From JBHIDJ01 sp046760105 (GTDB taxonomy: Bacteria > Pseudomonadota > Gammaproteobacteria > Acidiferrobacterales > SPGG2), in contig JBHIDJ010000057.1 in NCBI GenBank assembly GCA_046760105.1, forward strand, positions 1-17,130: a DNA stretch of 17,130 nucleotides. The letters run 5' to 3'. The notes beneath the pieces were generated by a model. It searched no databases and was not told the DNA's origin. It worked only from the letters and a program-made list of their open reading frames with translations. The translations under genes were made by a program, and so were the position numbers. The first letter of the stretch is position 1; each line of letters opens with the position of its first letter. This document shows positions 8,232 to 14,596 of the stretch, piece by piece.

Positions 8232-8999
8232 ATGACCCAGTGGATTCGGTTTGAGCATGCGGGCGAAATCAGATTTGGCACGCTAAAGAATGACACCATT
8301 ACCATGCACCGTGGTGATATGTTCAGCGCTCCCGAGGCCACCGCGGAGACAGTTTCCTTAAACGAGATCAAAATTCTGATTCCAAGTGCGGCGTCGAAAA
8401 TGGTTGCACTTTGGAACAATTTCTATGCCTTGGCTGAGAAGTTCAAATTTGCAATTCCAGATGAGCCGCTTTACTTCATAAAATCCACGAGTTCGTTTAC
8501 GGCCTCGGGCGAAACCATACGCCGCCCGCAGTCCCACGATGGGCGCGTCGTCTTTGAGGGTGAGCTCGGCATTGTGATCGGAAAGCTTTGCAAGGCGGTA
8601 GCGGAGCCTGATGCCGACCAGTACATCTTCGGTTATACCTGCGTTAACGATATCACCGCTTTCGAGCTGATAAATAAGGATTCGTCATTCGCTCAGTGGA
8701 CACGCGCTAAGAGCTTCGACACCTTTGGTCCGTTTGGTCCAGTGGTCGCAACTGATCTAAATCCAGCGGAGCTCTCAATCAAAACAATCGTAAACGGCGA
8801 TGAGCGGCAAAACTACCCGGTGAGTGACATGATCTTTCCGCCCGCAAAACTCGTTAACCTTGTTTCCCAAGACATGACACTTTTCCCGGGTGACGTTATC
8901 ACTTGCGGAACGTCGCTCGGTGTCGGCTCGCTGAAGCCGGGGAGTACCGTTGAGGTCGTCATTGACGGTATCGGCCGACTGAGCAATTCGTTTGAATAG
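8232..8999 (+). CDS. Fumarylacetoacetate hydrolase (FAH) family protein
   Basis: The 255-residue protein has the full FAH C-terminal-type fold used by hydrolases, decarboxylases and isomerases of 2-oxo or 1,3-diketo acids. The metal-binding residues are visible as E109 and E111 in FEGELGIVIGK and D140 in CVNDITAFE. RAKSFDTFGPFGP (158-170) supplies the active-site lysine K160. The GDVITCGTSLGVGSLKPGSTVEV tail is also a family signature. Family members cleave C-C bonds of acylpyruvates, decarboxylate oxaloacetate, or act in homoprotocatechuate and aromatic meta-pathways. Sequence alone does not choose between these. GGAG about 10 nt before ATG is the ribosome binding site. It is followed on the same strand by a micro-ORF and a PanE-like gene, probably one transcript. 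Confidence 0.94.
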   Translation: MTQWIRFEHAGEIRFGTLKNDTITMHRGDMFSAPEATAETVSLNEIKILIPSAASKMVALWNNFYALAEKFKFAIPDEPLYFIKSTSSFTASGETIRRPQSHDGRVVFEGELGIVIGKLCKAVAEPDADQYIFGYTCVNDITAFELINKDSSFAQWTRAKSFDTFGPFGPVVATDLNPAELSIKTIVNGDERQNYPVSDMIFPPAKLVNLVSQDMTLFPGDVITCGTSLGVGSLKPGSTVEVVIDGIGRLSNSFE

Positions 9000-9016
9000 A
9001 CGTGTAGGAGAAAGTA

Positions 9017-9085
9017 ATGGACCTATTCGCCGGTCTACTACCTCAGAACCGCTTAAATAACTGGATTGATGACTCCATAGCTTGA
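9017..9085 (+). CDS. Putative 22-codon micro-ORF
   Basis: ATG at 9017 follows AGGAG with a perfect 6-nt spacing (9006-9010), better than the sites of several true genes here. The frame runs 22 codons (MDLFAGLLPQNRLNNWIDDS plus two) to TGA at 9083-9085. It sits in the 108 nt between the FAH-family and PanE-like genes. It may be a genuine small protein, a translated leader keeping ribosomes on the transcript, or the stump of a deleted gene. No family is recognised. Confidence 0.35.
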   Translation: MDLFAGLLPQNRLNNWIDDSIA

Positions 9086-9107
9086 CGCTCGCTCACGGGA
9101 GGTAAGC

Positions 9108-10121
9108 ATGAAAATTTCCATTATCGGCGCCGGTGCAATCGGCGGACTGGTGGGTACCAAATTCTCGTTGGCCGGCGAGGACGTCACTTTCATCGAACGT
9201 CCAGGGTCACACCTGGAAGCGATTAACAAAAATGGTCTCAAGTTAGTGCTGCACGATGGCGAGGAGCTTGTAGCGCGGGATGTTAAAGCAATCGTCGACA
9301 TGGATAAGGCTGGTGTACAAGACCTGGTTGTCATCGCCGTGAAGGCGTATCAGATCCCGTCCATCGCGGCAAAGATGCGCGCGCTTTTGGGACCGAGCAC
9401 GATAGTGATCACTATCCAGAATGGGATTCCCTGGTGGTACTTCCACAAGCACGGGGGGGAGTTTGAGGGACAGCGCATCGAGGCAGTCGACCCAACTGGT
9501 GAGATCGACGCCAACATCGAGCCAGACCGAATTATTGGCTGTGTCGTTTACCCTGCGGCTGAAGTGGTCGCACCGGGGGTAATAAAACATGTAGAAGGCA
9601 ATCGCTTCCCCGTAGGTGAGCTGGACGGTTCGCATAGCGAGCGTGTAGAGGCGCTCTCCCAAACGTTCACCAAGGCAGGCTTTAAATCGTTCGTGCTCGA
9701 TGACATCCGCTCTGAAATCTGGCTGAAGGCATGGGGCAATCTCTCATTTAACCCGATCAGCGCATTGACGCAGGCAACGCTTGTTGACATATGCCAATTC
9801 CCTCCCACCCGCAAGCTGGCGACAAAGATGATGGAGGAGGCGCAGACGGTCGCGAATAAGCTTGGCATTCAGTTCCGCCACACGATAGAAAAACGGATCG
9901 CCGGGGCGGAGAGCGTCGGTAAACACAAGACCTCAATGCTCCAGGACGTAGAGGCGGGGCGCGAGCTTGAGGTAGAGGCGCTGGTAGGGGCTGTGGTGGA
10001 ATTGGGAAGGCTGACTAGTACACCGACGCCCCATATCGACGCTGTCTATGCCTGCGTCAAGCTGCTCGATAAGGTAATGCACGATGCAAGAGCGGCGATC
10101 AGGCTGAAGAGCGTAGCCTGA
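9108..10121 (+). CDS. 2-dehydropantoate 2-reductase-like protein (PanE/ApbA family)
   Basis: The 337-residue protein has the Rossmann motif IIGAGAIGGLVG (5-16) with R31 positioned for NADPH phosphate binding (ERPGSH), as in ketopantoate reductases. AVKAYQ (77-82), TIQNG (102-106), and the catalytic lysine K207 in EIWLKAWGNLSFNPISALT with N215 complete the PanE pattern. The C-terminal helical domain is present. Typical PanE is about 300 residues, and the extra length here includes the GIPWWYFHKHGGEF segment (106-119). In this catabolic setting next to an FAH-family enzyme, it more likely reduces a branched or substituted 2-oxo acid than makes pantoate, but that is inference. GGGAGGT 4 nt before ATG is a strong ribosome binding site. 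Confidence 0.92.
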   Translation: MKISIIGAGAIGGLVGTKFSLAGEDVTFIERPGSHLEAINKNGLKLVLHDGEELVARDVKAIVDMDKAGVQDLVVIAVKAYQIPSIAAKMRALLGPSTIVITIQNGIPWWYFHKHGGEFEGQRIEAVDPTGEIDANIEPDRIIGCVVYPAAEVVAPGVIKHVEGNRFPVGELDGSHSERVEALSQTFTKAGFKSFVLDDIRSEIWLKAWGNLSFNPISALTQATLVDICQFPPTRKLATKMMEEAQTVANKLGIQFRHTIEKRIAGAESVGKHKTSMLQDVEAGRELEVEALVGAVVELGRLTSTPTPHIDAVYACVKLLDKVMHDARAAIRLKSVA

Positions 10122-10163
10122 TTGAGAAAGCGTCAAGCAGCCACTTATCGCTAAGCGGAATCG

Positions 10164-10183
10164 TACCAATCGGGCGACTGGTA
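10164..10183. repeat. 20-bp near-perfect inverted repeat between convergent genes
   Basis: TACCAATCG-GG-CGACTGGTA has 9-nt arms with a single mismatch. It sits in the 162-bp gap where the PanE-like gene (plus) and dctP (minus) converge. In the minus-strand transcript the mismatch becomes a G-U wobble, so an RNA hairpin in the dctP 3' end is feasible. No U-tract follows in either direction, so this is not a classic intrinsic terminator. It may be an mRNA 3' stem or a protein site. Confidence 0.35.
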
Positions 10184-10283
10184 TGCTGGAGAACAGCAGT
10201 TGTCAGCCTAAACGAATCACCCAAGAAACAGCGATCGTCGCTATACCGAATCGCCAAGCTTCGGTCAGCAAGCAAGTGATGCG

Positions 10284-11432
10284 TTAGTCTAACTTACCGA
10301 AGTAATGCTCGTAAGCAAGCCTGTAGTCGGGCGAGTTATGGAGCTCGTAAAAGGCCACGCGCCGCGCCCAGTCCATCTGCGACTCCAGAACCTTGACGAC
10401 GAATCGATCCCGCATCAACTCGCGCAATACCTTGTCCCAGGCCTCGAGCTGCTCTTCCATCACCGACTCCGGCGTGCGATAAACCTCGACGCCATATAAA
10501 TCTATTAGTCTCTGGAGATCTTTGGAGTAGGTGTCCAGCGCTAGACCAAAGTTGGCGGTAGTCGCCGCTTCGGCCGCATACTTCAATATCGCCTGATGCT
10601 CTTTGGGCAGAGACTCATACTTTGTCTTGTTATAGATGATCTCGAAGAAGTCCATAGGCTGGTGAAAGCTGCCCAGCATGTAAGTCTTGGCTACGTCCTG
10701 TGCGCCGAAACGGCTGTCCGAAGTCGGGTTGTTGTACTCAAAGGCCTCGATCGCACCGCGTTCCAGTGCCGGGAAGATGTCTTTACTGGGAAGCTGGCTT
10801 ACCTTGAGGCCCACCGCCTTCATGATGTCAGCCGCTAGACCGACGGTGCGGTACCTCAGGCCCTTCAACTGCCTGACGCGCTTTATGCGCTTGTTAAACC
10901 AGCCAAGCGGCTGGGCCGGCATCGGCATACAGAAAAACCCGACCAGGTTGAGCCCCATGATCTTCTGAACGAGTTCGTCATAGAATGCTTGACCGCCACC
11001 GTAGTGGATCCAAGCCAGTGTGTGGTGGGCGTTCTGCCCAAAGACGGGTCCTGTACCGAACAAGGCCCCCGCTTTGTTTTTACCGTACCAGTGCGCCGTT
11101 ACCTGATGACCAGCGTCGAGCACGCCTTTGTGTACAGCGTCCTGCACTTGCCACGGCTTTACTACCGACCCCGCAACCAGATAGTTGATCTTCAGCCGGC
11201 CGGCGCCCATCTCGTTGACGCGCTTCACGTAGTCCTCGGCGTAGTCGTTGAAGATGTCCTGCGTGCTCCACGCGCCTTGCATCTTCAGGACAATCGTCTG
11301 CGCTCGGGAGACCTGCGGGAAACCCAACGTGGCTGCGCCAGCCAGCCCGGCTGTCATAGCAGTACCGGCCTTCAGGAACCTGCGCCGATTTGTAGGCTTA
11401 GCCTCATCATCTAATCTGTTTCGCTTTCTCAT
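10284..11432 (-). CDS. dctP: TRAP transporter periplasmic substrate-binding protein (DctP/TakP-like)
   Basis: The 382-residue protein begins with a twin-arginine signal (NRRRFLKAG, 15-23), a hydrophobic alanine/glycine stretch and a cleavage site near SRA-QT (after A44). It is therefore exported folded by Tat. The mature part is a DctP-fold solute receptor. WFNKRIKRVRQLKGLRYRTVG (from 178) is the conserved hinge region, where R195 likely clamps the substrate carboxylate. PALERGAIEAFEYNNP (from 221) and YNKTKYESLPKEHQAI are shared with the alpha-keto acid (TakP) and mannitol/chloroaromatic (FcbT1) branch. It delivers an organic anion to the DctQM permease encoded about 5 kb away on the same strand. 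AAGGGGA before the ATG is a good ribosome binding site. The specific ligand is unknown. Confidence 0.95.
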   Translation of the reverse strand: MRKRNRLDDEAKPTNRRRFLKAGTAMTAGLAGAATLGFPQVSRAQTIVLKMQGAWSTQDIFNDYAEDYVKRVNEMGAGRLKINYLVAGSVVKPWQVQDAVHKGVLDAGHQVTAHWYGKNKAGALFGTGPVFGQNAHHTLAWIHYGGGQAFYDELVQKIMGLNLVGFFCMPMPAQPLGWFNKRIKRVRQLKGLRYRTVGLAADIMKAVGLKVSQLPSKDIFPALERGAIEAFEYNNPTSDSRFGAQDVAKTYMLGSFHQPMDFFEIIYNKTKYESLPKEHQAILKYAAEAATTANFGLALDTYSKDLQRLIDLYGVEVYRTPESVMEEQLEAWDKVLRELMRDRFVVKVLESQMDWARRVAFYELHNSPDYRLAYEHYFGKLD

Positions 11433-11859
11433 GGGGTTATCTTCCCCTTATAGTTCATGCGTATGTACTAACTGACAACCTCCGTTTCCATGCTCCCTTT
11501 GAGGCGGCCTTCGGCATCATGCGACCATGCCGGTTATGCCCCATTTGACCATGTTTTGCCAGATTTGGCACGCGCCGCGCCAATGTTTGACTCAATGGCC
11601 TGCTCCGACTCTCCGAAAAGGCACCAGCATTTACACGGGCATTAGCTAAGGGAAAGATCTCTTGCCAATACGAAACGTCTTGGAATCAACTTCTTGTCTC
11701 TTGGTCGTTGTGCTCAACGGCAAAATAGCGAAACAATGCACGTCGTCAGGGCTCTGCGCGCAGCCTTGACTTAGTGACGACACCGGCCAGCGCTACCAAC
11801 AAAATCCTGGGAAGACTCACTTATCTTCGCTAAAATTAAAGAAGTTCTTGGAGATATAA
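11433..11859. other. Intergenic region between dctP and the AT-rich gene
   Basis: There is no supported gene in these roughly 430 bp. The dctP promoter should lie in the left part. An inverted repeat TTGGC-N9-GCCAA (11565-11583) and a direct repeat GACCATG (11523-11529, 11547-11553) are the only structured elements I see. Composition is GC-rich up to about 11800 and then turns AT-rich. Confidence 0.5.
11565..11583. promoter_or_regulatory. Inverted repeat TTGGC-N9-GCCAA upstream of dctP
   Basis: The perfect 5-bp arms, TTGGC and GCCAA, are separated by 9 bp and lie about 130 bp before the dctP start. The inner bases are themselves GC-rich and partly symmetric. This geometry would suit a dimeric regulator, but no regulator gene is in the window to pair with it. 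Confidence 0.25.
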
Positions 11860-11913
11860 ATGTTGCTTTCCTTTCCGATGGAATTCTCTATCGTAAAAAT
11901 ACTCCATCCATGA
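11860..11913 (+). CDS. 17-codon leader ORF coupled to the downstream gene
   Basis: ATG at 11860 follows GGAG (11850-11853) with 6-nt spacing and encodes MLLSFPMEFSIVKILHP. Its TGA overlaps the ATG of the next gene as ATGA (11910-11913). The downstream start has no Shine-Dalgarno of its own, so ribosomes probably reach it by termination-reinitiation from this leader. The peptide has no recognisable family. Confidence 0.45.
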   Translation: MLLSFPMEFSIVKILHP

Positions 11914-12755
11914 AAAAGGCGAGCATTTTTCTCTCCGTAGTACTACTCCTAGTGGCAAACACCATAGGGGCTGAGATTAAATCATTTCACAGACCCCTTT
12001 ATCCGCCTCCGATTCCTTTGCCAGAGTTGCCAACCAGCTATGTCGACAAGTTAGTTGTGAATACCTCCGATCTTGAACGAACAGTAGCCGAGAACAAATG
12101 CGAATCTCACGGAATTCAAGAAATATTCGAATTGATAAAGAGCGAAAGATTCGAAGAGTTGTGGGTGTTTATACCTGGAAATTGTAGGTGGATTGAAATC
12201 GGGAGGCATGTAACCTCTGGGCCTGATGAGGCGACGATTAAGGTTGACAGAAAATTTCTGGCAAAGGTAATGGTTAAATATGATGAACTACATTTATATC
12301 ATTTCCATCCGCTTGCGTATTTTGAGACGTGCAGAGATAAAACTAATTGCGACGAACTATCATTACCGGTCACCGCGGGCCAGATTTCTCAGGAAGGATT
12401 GATATTGAACTTAAGATACTCGATGCCTAGCGCAGAAGATATCTATTTTATGATGGATGTTTCTTGGGAATTCGATCAGCGTCGTCGTGGTAACGGAAAA
12501 ATAGTCAACAAGGTGGTGACACCCTATGGTATCCTGGATTATGCTTTAACTGATGCAGGGAAAAACAAATTTTTTGAAGAGAGAAACCTGAGAACAGCAG
12601 GGTTATATATTAAATTAACAGCAGCTAATGCATTATTGGACAGCCATATAGACTCCATCATTAAACAAAATCCTAATGATATAAGGGAAGCATTGGAGCA
12701 ACTTGTACAAAGCCTAAACAGCAAGTATCTTCGAGTCTCGTATACGCCTCTTTGA
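11910..12755 (+). CDS. Exported protein of unknown function with a JAMM/MPN-like HxHP...SxxD pattern
   Basis: I do not recognise a named family for this 281-residue protein. Residues 1-21 form a clear Sec signal peptide (two lysines, a hydrophobic core IFLSVVLLLVA, probable cleavage after TIGA). A proline-rich linker follows (RPLYPPPIPLPELP, 28-41). The centre holds HFHP at 131-134 and SAED at 174-177, with acidic E82/E83 before a beta strand (ELWVFI) about 48 residues earlier. That order, E...HxHP...SxxD, is the zinc-binding layout of JAMM/MPN isopeptidases, but the gap between HxHP and SxxD is about 40 residues rather than the usual short one. This is a hypothesis. Cysteines C64, C92, C141 and C147 could form disulfides outside the cytoplasm. 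The gene is AT-richer than all neighbours. The GAEIKSF start of the mature part has no lipobox. The 11910 start is supported by the signal peptide. No cognate peptidase target or partner gene is nearby. Confidence 0.8.
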   Translation: MKKASIFLSVVLLLVANTIGAEIKSFHRPLYPPPIPLPELPTSYVDKLVVNTSDLERTVAENKCESHGIQEIFELIKSERFEELWVFIPGNCRWIEIGRHVTSGPDEATIKVDRKFLAKVMVKYDELHLYHFHPLAYFETCRDKTNCDELSLPVTAGQISQEGLILNLRYSMPSAEDIYFMMDVSWEFDQRRRGNGKIVNKVVTPYGILDYALTDAGKNKFFEERNLRTAGLYIKLTAANALLDSHIDSIIKQNPNDIREALEQLVQSLNSKYLRVSYTPL

Positions 12756-12976
12756 ACCATATCTAACTACTCTGCGAACAACCCTACTGATAGCGCTGCT
12801 TGGAGAAGTGCGCCACTCTGTCTGGACTGCCCGGAAGACTACTACCCCTTTGCGAGCATACTTCCATGACAACACACAAAGAACTGAGACACTGTGAAAA
12901 ACTAGTAAGATAAGGGGGCAGCGACAAACGCTAATTGGCAAGATCGGGCAGGCGAAGCCAGCGCGTCAAATCCAGG
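12756..12976. other. Intergenic, no gene seen
   Basis: This gap lies between the convergent ends of the AT-rich gene and the small membrane protein gene. I see no confident terminator. A short AGCG-N5-CGCT stem exists near 12923-12935 but lacks a U-run. Confidence 0.4.
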
Positions 12977-13153
12977 TCAATCGCGCTTTTGGTTTCTGCC
13001 TCGTCTTATAGACTGTATAAATTCGAAGAGTATCACAGCGACAATGACAGCGATTATGATCCAAAGGGGAATAGAACCTATCATCACGGCGTAATAGCCC
13101 AAGAAAACAGCAACCAACAATACGCCGATCAAGCCGGTGATCAGGTTAGCCAT
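12977..13153 (-). CDS. Small two-helix membrane protein (58 residues)
   Basis: On the minus strand an ATG at 13153 opens a 58-codon frame that begins 18 nt after the amidase stop and ends at TGA (12977-12979). Residues 3-26 (NLITGLIGVLLVAVFLGYYA...) and 29-46 (PLWIIIAVIVAVILFEFI) are two strongly hydrophobic segments joined by a tight IGS turn. The tail QSIRRGRNQKRD is positively charged, so both ends probably face the cytoplasm. GAGAGG about 12 nt upstream is a modest ribosome binding site. Position and spacing put it in the dctQ-dctM-amidase operon. It could be an accessory of the permease or an unrelated small membrane protein. It is easily missed by length cut-offs. Confidence 0.72.
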   Translation of the reverse strand: MANLITGLIGVLLVAVFLGYYAVMIGSIPLWIIIAVIVAVILFEFIQSIRRGRNQKRD

Positions 13154-13171
13154 AAAACGTCGATGCCTCTC

Positions 13172-14497
13172 TCACTTCTCGATGAACTCTGTGAGCCAGC
13201 GGGCGGTTCGCAAAAGCCGGGCGTCGTCGTCTTTCCGTGCTACCAGCTGCACTCCCATTGGCATGCTGTTTGCGCCTTGCAACAGTGGGAGCGTAATTGC
13301 GGGCATCCCGCACAGCGTCCATATCGTGCAGAAAATCGGGCTGCCTGTCGACTCCAGACCGACGGGCGCCTCGCCGATGGCCGCCGGTGTAAGGATGGCG
13401 TCATATTTCGCGAAGACCTGCTCGAGGATGCTGTTTAAAACGGGTATCTGGCCCACCGCGTCGTTGTAATCTACTGCGAGGTAGCGCTGTCCGCGCTCGA
13501 TCATTTCGCGAAGAATCGCGCTCAACTTCTCTTTACCGTCATCATATTCACGCTTGAAGCTCCGTGCCAAGTCCGCTTCCATGATCGTACGATGCCACGA
13601 TACCGCCTCACTGAACATATCCGGAAGTGTGATCTCCCCGATGTTCTCGCCAAGTTGGTCGACTAACTCCGCGAACGCTTCTTGTGTATCGTTGTCGGCT
13701 TGGTCCCATATTGGCGTCTTTACAAAAGCTAGCTGTGGCGTGACCGGGGGCGCGTGCGCCACGGTCTCGGTGAGCTTCGGCCGTGCCCGCGGTCGGGTAT
13801 CGGGATCGTGTTCATCGAATGCCATGAGTTGCTCGGCGAGCAGCGCGGCATCCTCCACGGTGCGCGCAAACACTCCGACCTGGTCCAACGGCCGTGACTG
13901 CTGTAGTACAAGATGCCGGGAAATAAGACCGTGGGTTGGCTTGTAGCCGACCACGCCGCAGTAGGACGCCGGTCGGATGATCGATCCGTTGACCTGGTTG
14001 CCAATGGCCAGGGGAACCATGCATGCCGCCACGGCTGCGGCGGAGCCGCTCCCGGAGCCGCCAGGGGTGCGATTGGGATCGTGGGGATTCCTGGTCTTGC
14101 CGGGTGCGTACACGGCCAGCTCGGCGGTGACGGTCTTGCCCATGATGATCGCGCCCGCCTCACGCAGCAGCGACACTGCCGTCGCGTCCGTACTTGGGCG
14201 GCGCCCGGCGTGCAGTACCGTGCCGTCCTCGGTCGGCATGTCGTCGGTGTCAAAGATGTCTTTGACGCCGACCGGAATACCGTGGAGCGGGCCCAGGGTC
14301 TCGCCTTCCCGCAGTGCGGCGTCGGCGTCACGCGCCTGCTTTAGGGCATGTTCCGGGTCGAGAAAGGCCCAGGCGCCGACCGTATCTTCCAGTTGCTGGA
14401 TATGGTCGAGACACGCTTGAACCAGGTCCTCGGACGTGATCTCGCCTGTGCGGATCGCCTCCGCCGCCTTGACGGCGTTGATGTGAATCAGGTCCAT
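13172..14497 (-). CDS. Amidase signature family hydrolase (GatA/AtzF-like)
   Basis: The 441-residue protein carries the amidase signature fold with a Ser-cisSer-Lys triad. The lysine is K79 in GIPVGVKDIFDT, the cis-serine is S148 in TPGGSGSGSAAA, and the nucleophile is S172 in NGSIIRPAS. CGVVGYKPTHG (180-190) completes the signature. Two details differ from the textbook motif: GGSSGGS is GGSGSGS, and TxTGGS is NQVNGS (167-172). The active site may therefore be tuned to an unusual amide. It lies between the TRAP permease genes and a small membrane protein on the same strand, so it likely hydrolyses the amide imported by, or related to, the TRAP substrate in the cytoplasm. No GatB or GatC is nearby, which argues against a tRNA amidotransferase. 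The start is followed by typical N-terminal residues but has no strong Shine-Dalgarno. Confidence 0.93.
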   Translation of the reverse strand: MDLIHINAVKAAEAIRTGEITSEDLVQACLDHIQQLEDTVGAWAFLDPEHALKQARDADAALREGETLGPLHGIPVGVKDIFDTDDMPTEDGTVLHAGRRPSTDATAVSLLREAGAIIMGKTVTAELAVYAPGKTRNPHDPNRTPGGSGSGSAAAVAACMVPLAIGNQVNGSIIRPASYCGVVGYKPTHGLISRHLVLQQSRPLDQVGVFARTVEDAALLAEQLMAFDEHDPDTRPRARPKLTETVAHAPPVTPQLAFVKTPIWDQADNDTQEAFAELVDQLGENIGEITLPDMFSEAVSWHRTIMEADLARSFKREYDDGKEKLSAILREMIERGQRYLAVDYNDAVGQIPVLNSILEQVFAKYDAILTPAAIGEAPVGLESTGSPIFCTIWTLCGMPAITLPLLQGANSMPMGVQLVARKDDDARLLRTARWLTEFIEK

Positions 14498-14596
14498 AGA
14501 TTATTCGTTTGTTATTTGTGAAGCAGTGCTCTGTAAGCGCGACGACACGTCTGCAAGGTGTTCGTAAAACTGTAGCACCGAAACCGTCGCTCGTTA

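Larger units (their letters stand above)
11820..12755. other. AT-rich segment, probable horizontally acquired DNA
   Basis: GC content falls sharply here. Three 60-bp rows counted by hand (starting 12121, 12241, 12301) give 35, 30 and 40 percent. Rows in flanking genes give 62 percent (11281) and 72 percent (14041). The segment covers the leader ORF and the JAMM-like gene, both on the plus strand against the minus-strand TRAP genes. No flanking direct repeats, integrase or transposase are visible, so the mode of entry is unknown. Confidence 0.6.

Noticed and set aside
11568..11580. Sigma-54 -24/-12 promoter (GG-N10-GC) near 11568
   Set aside because: The spacing fits but the -12 part is GCGC rather than TTGC, and the same pattern reads on both strands because the site is a GC-rich palindrome.
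13729..14331. 200-codon minus-strand frame inside the amidase gene
   Set aside because: It is an out-of-frame shadow of the amidase, rich in Arg, Pro and Ser, with no domain features.
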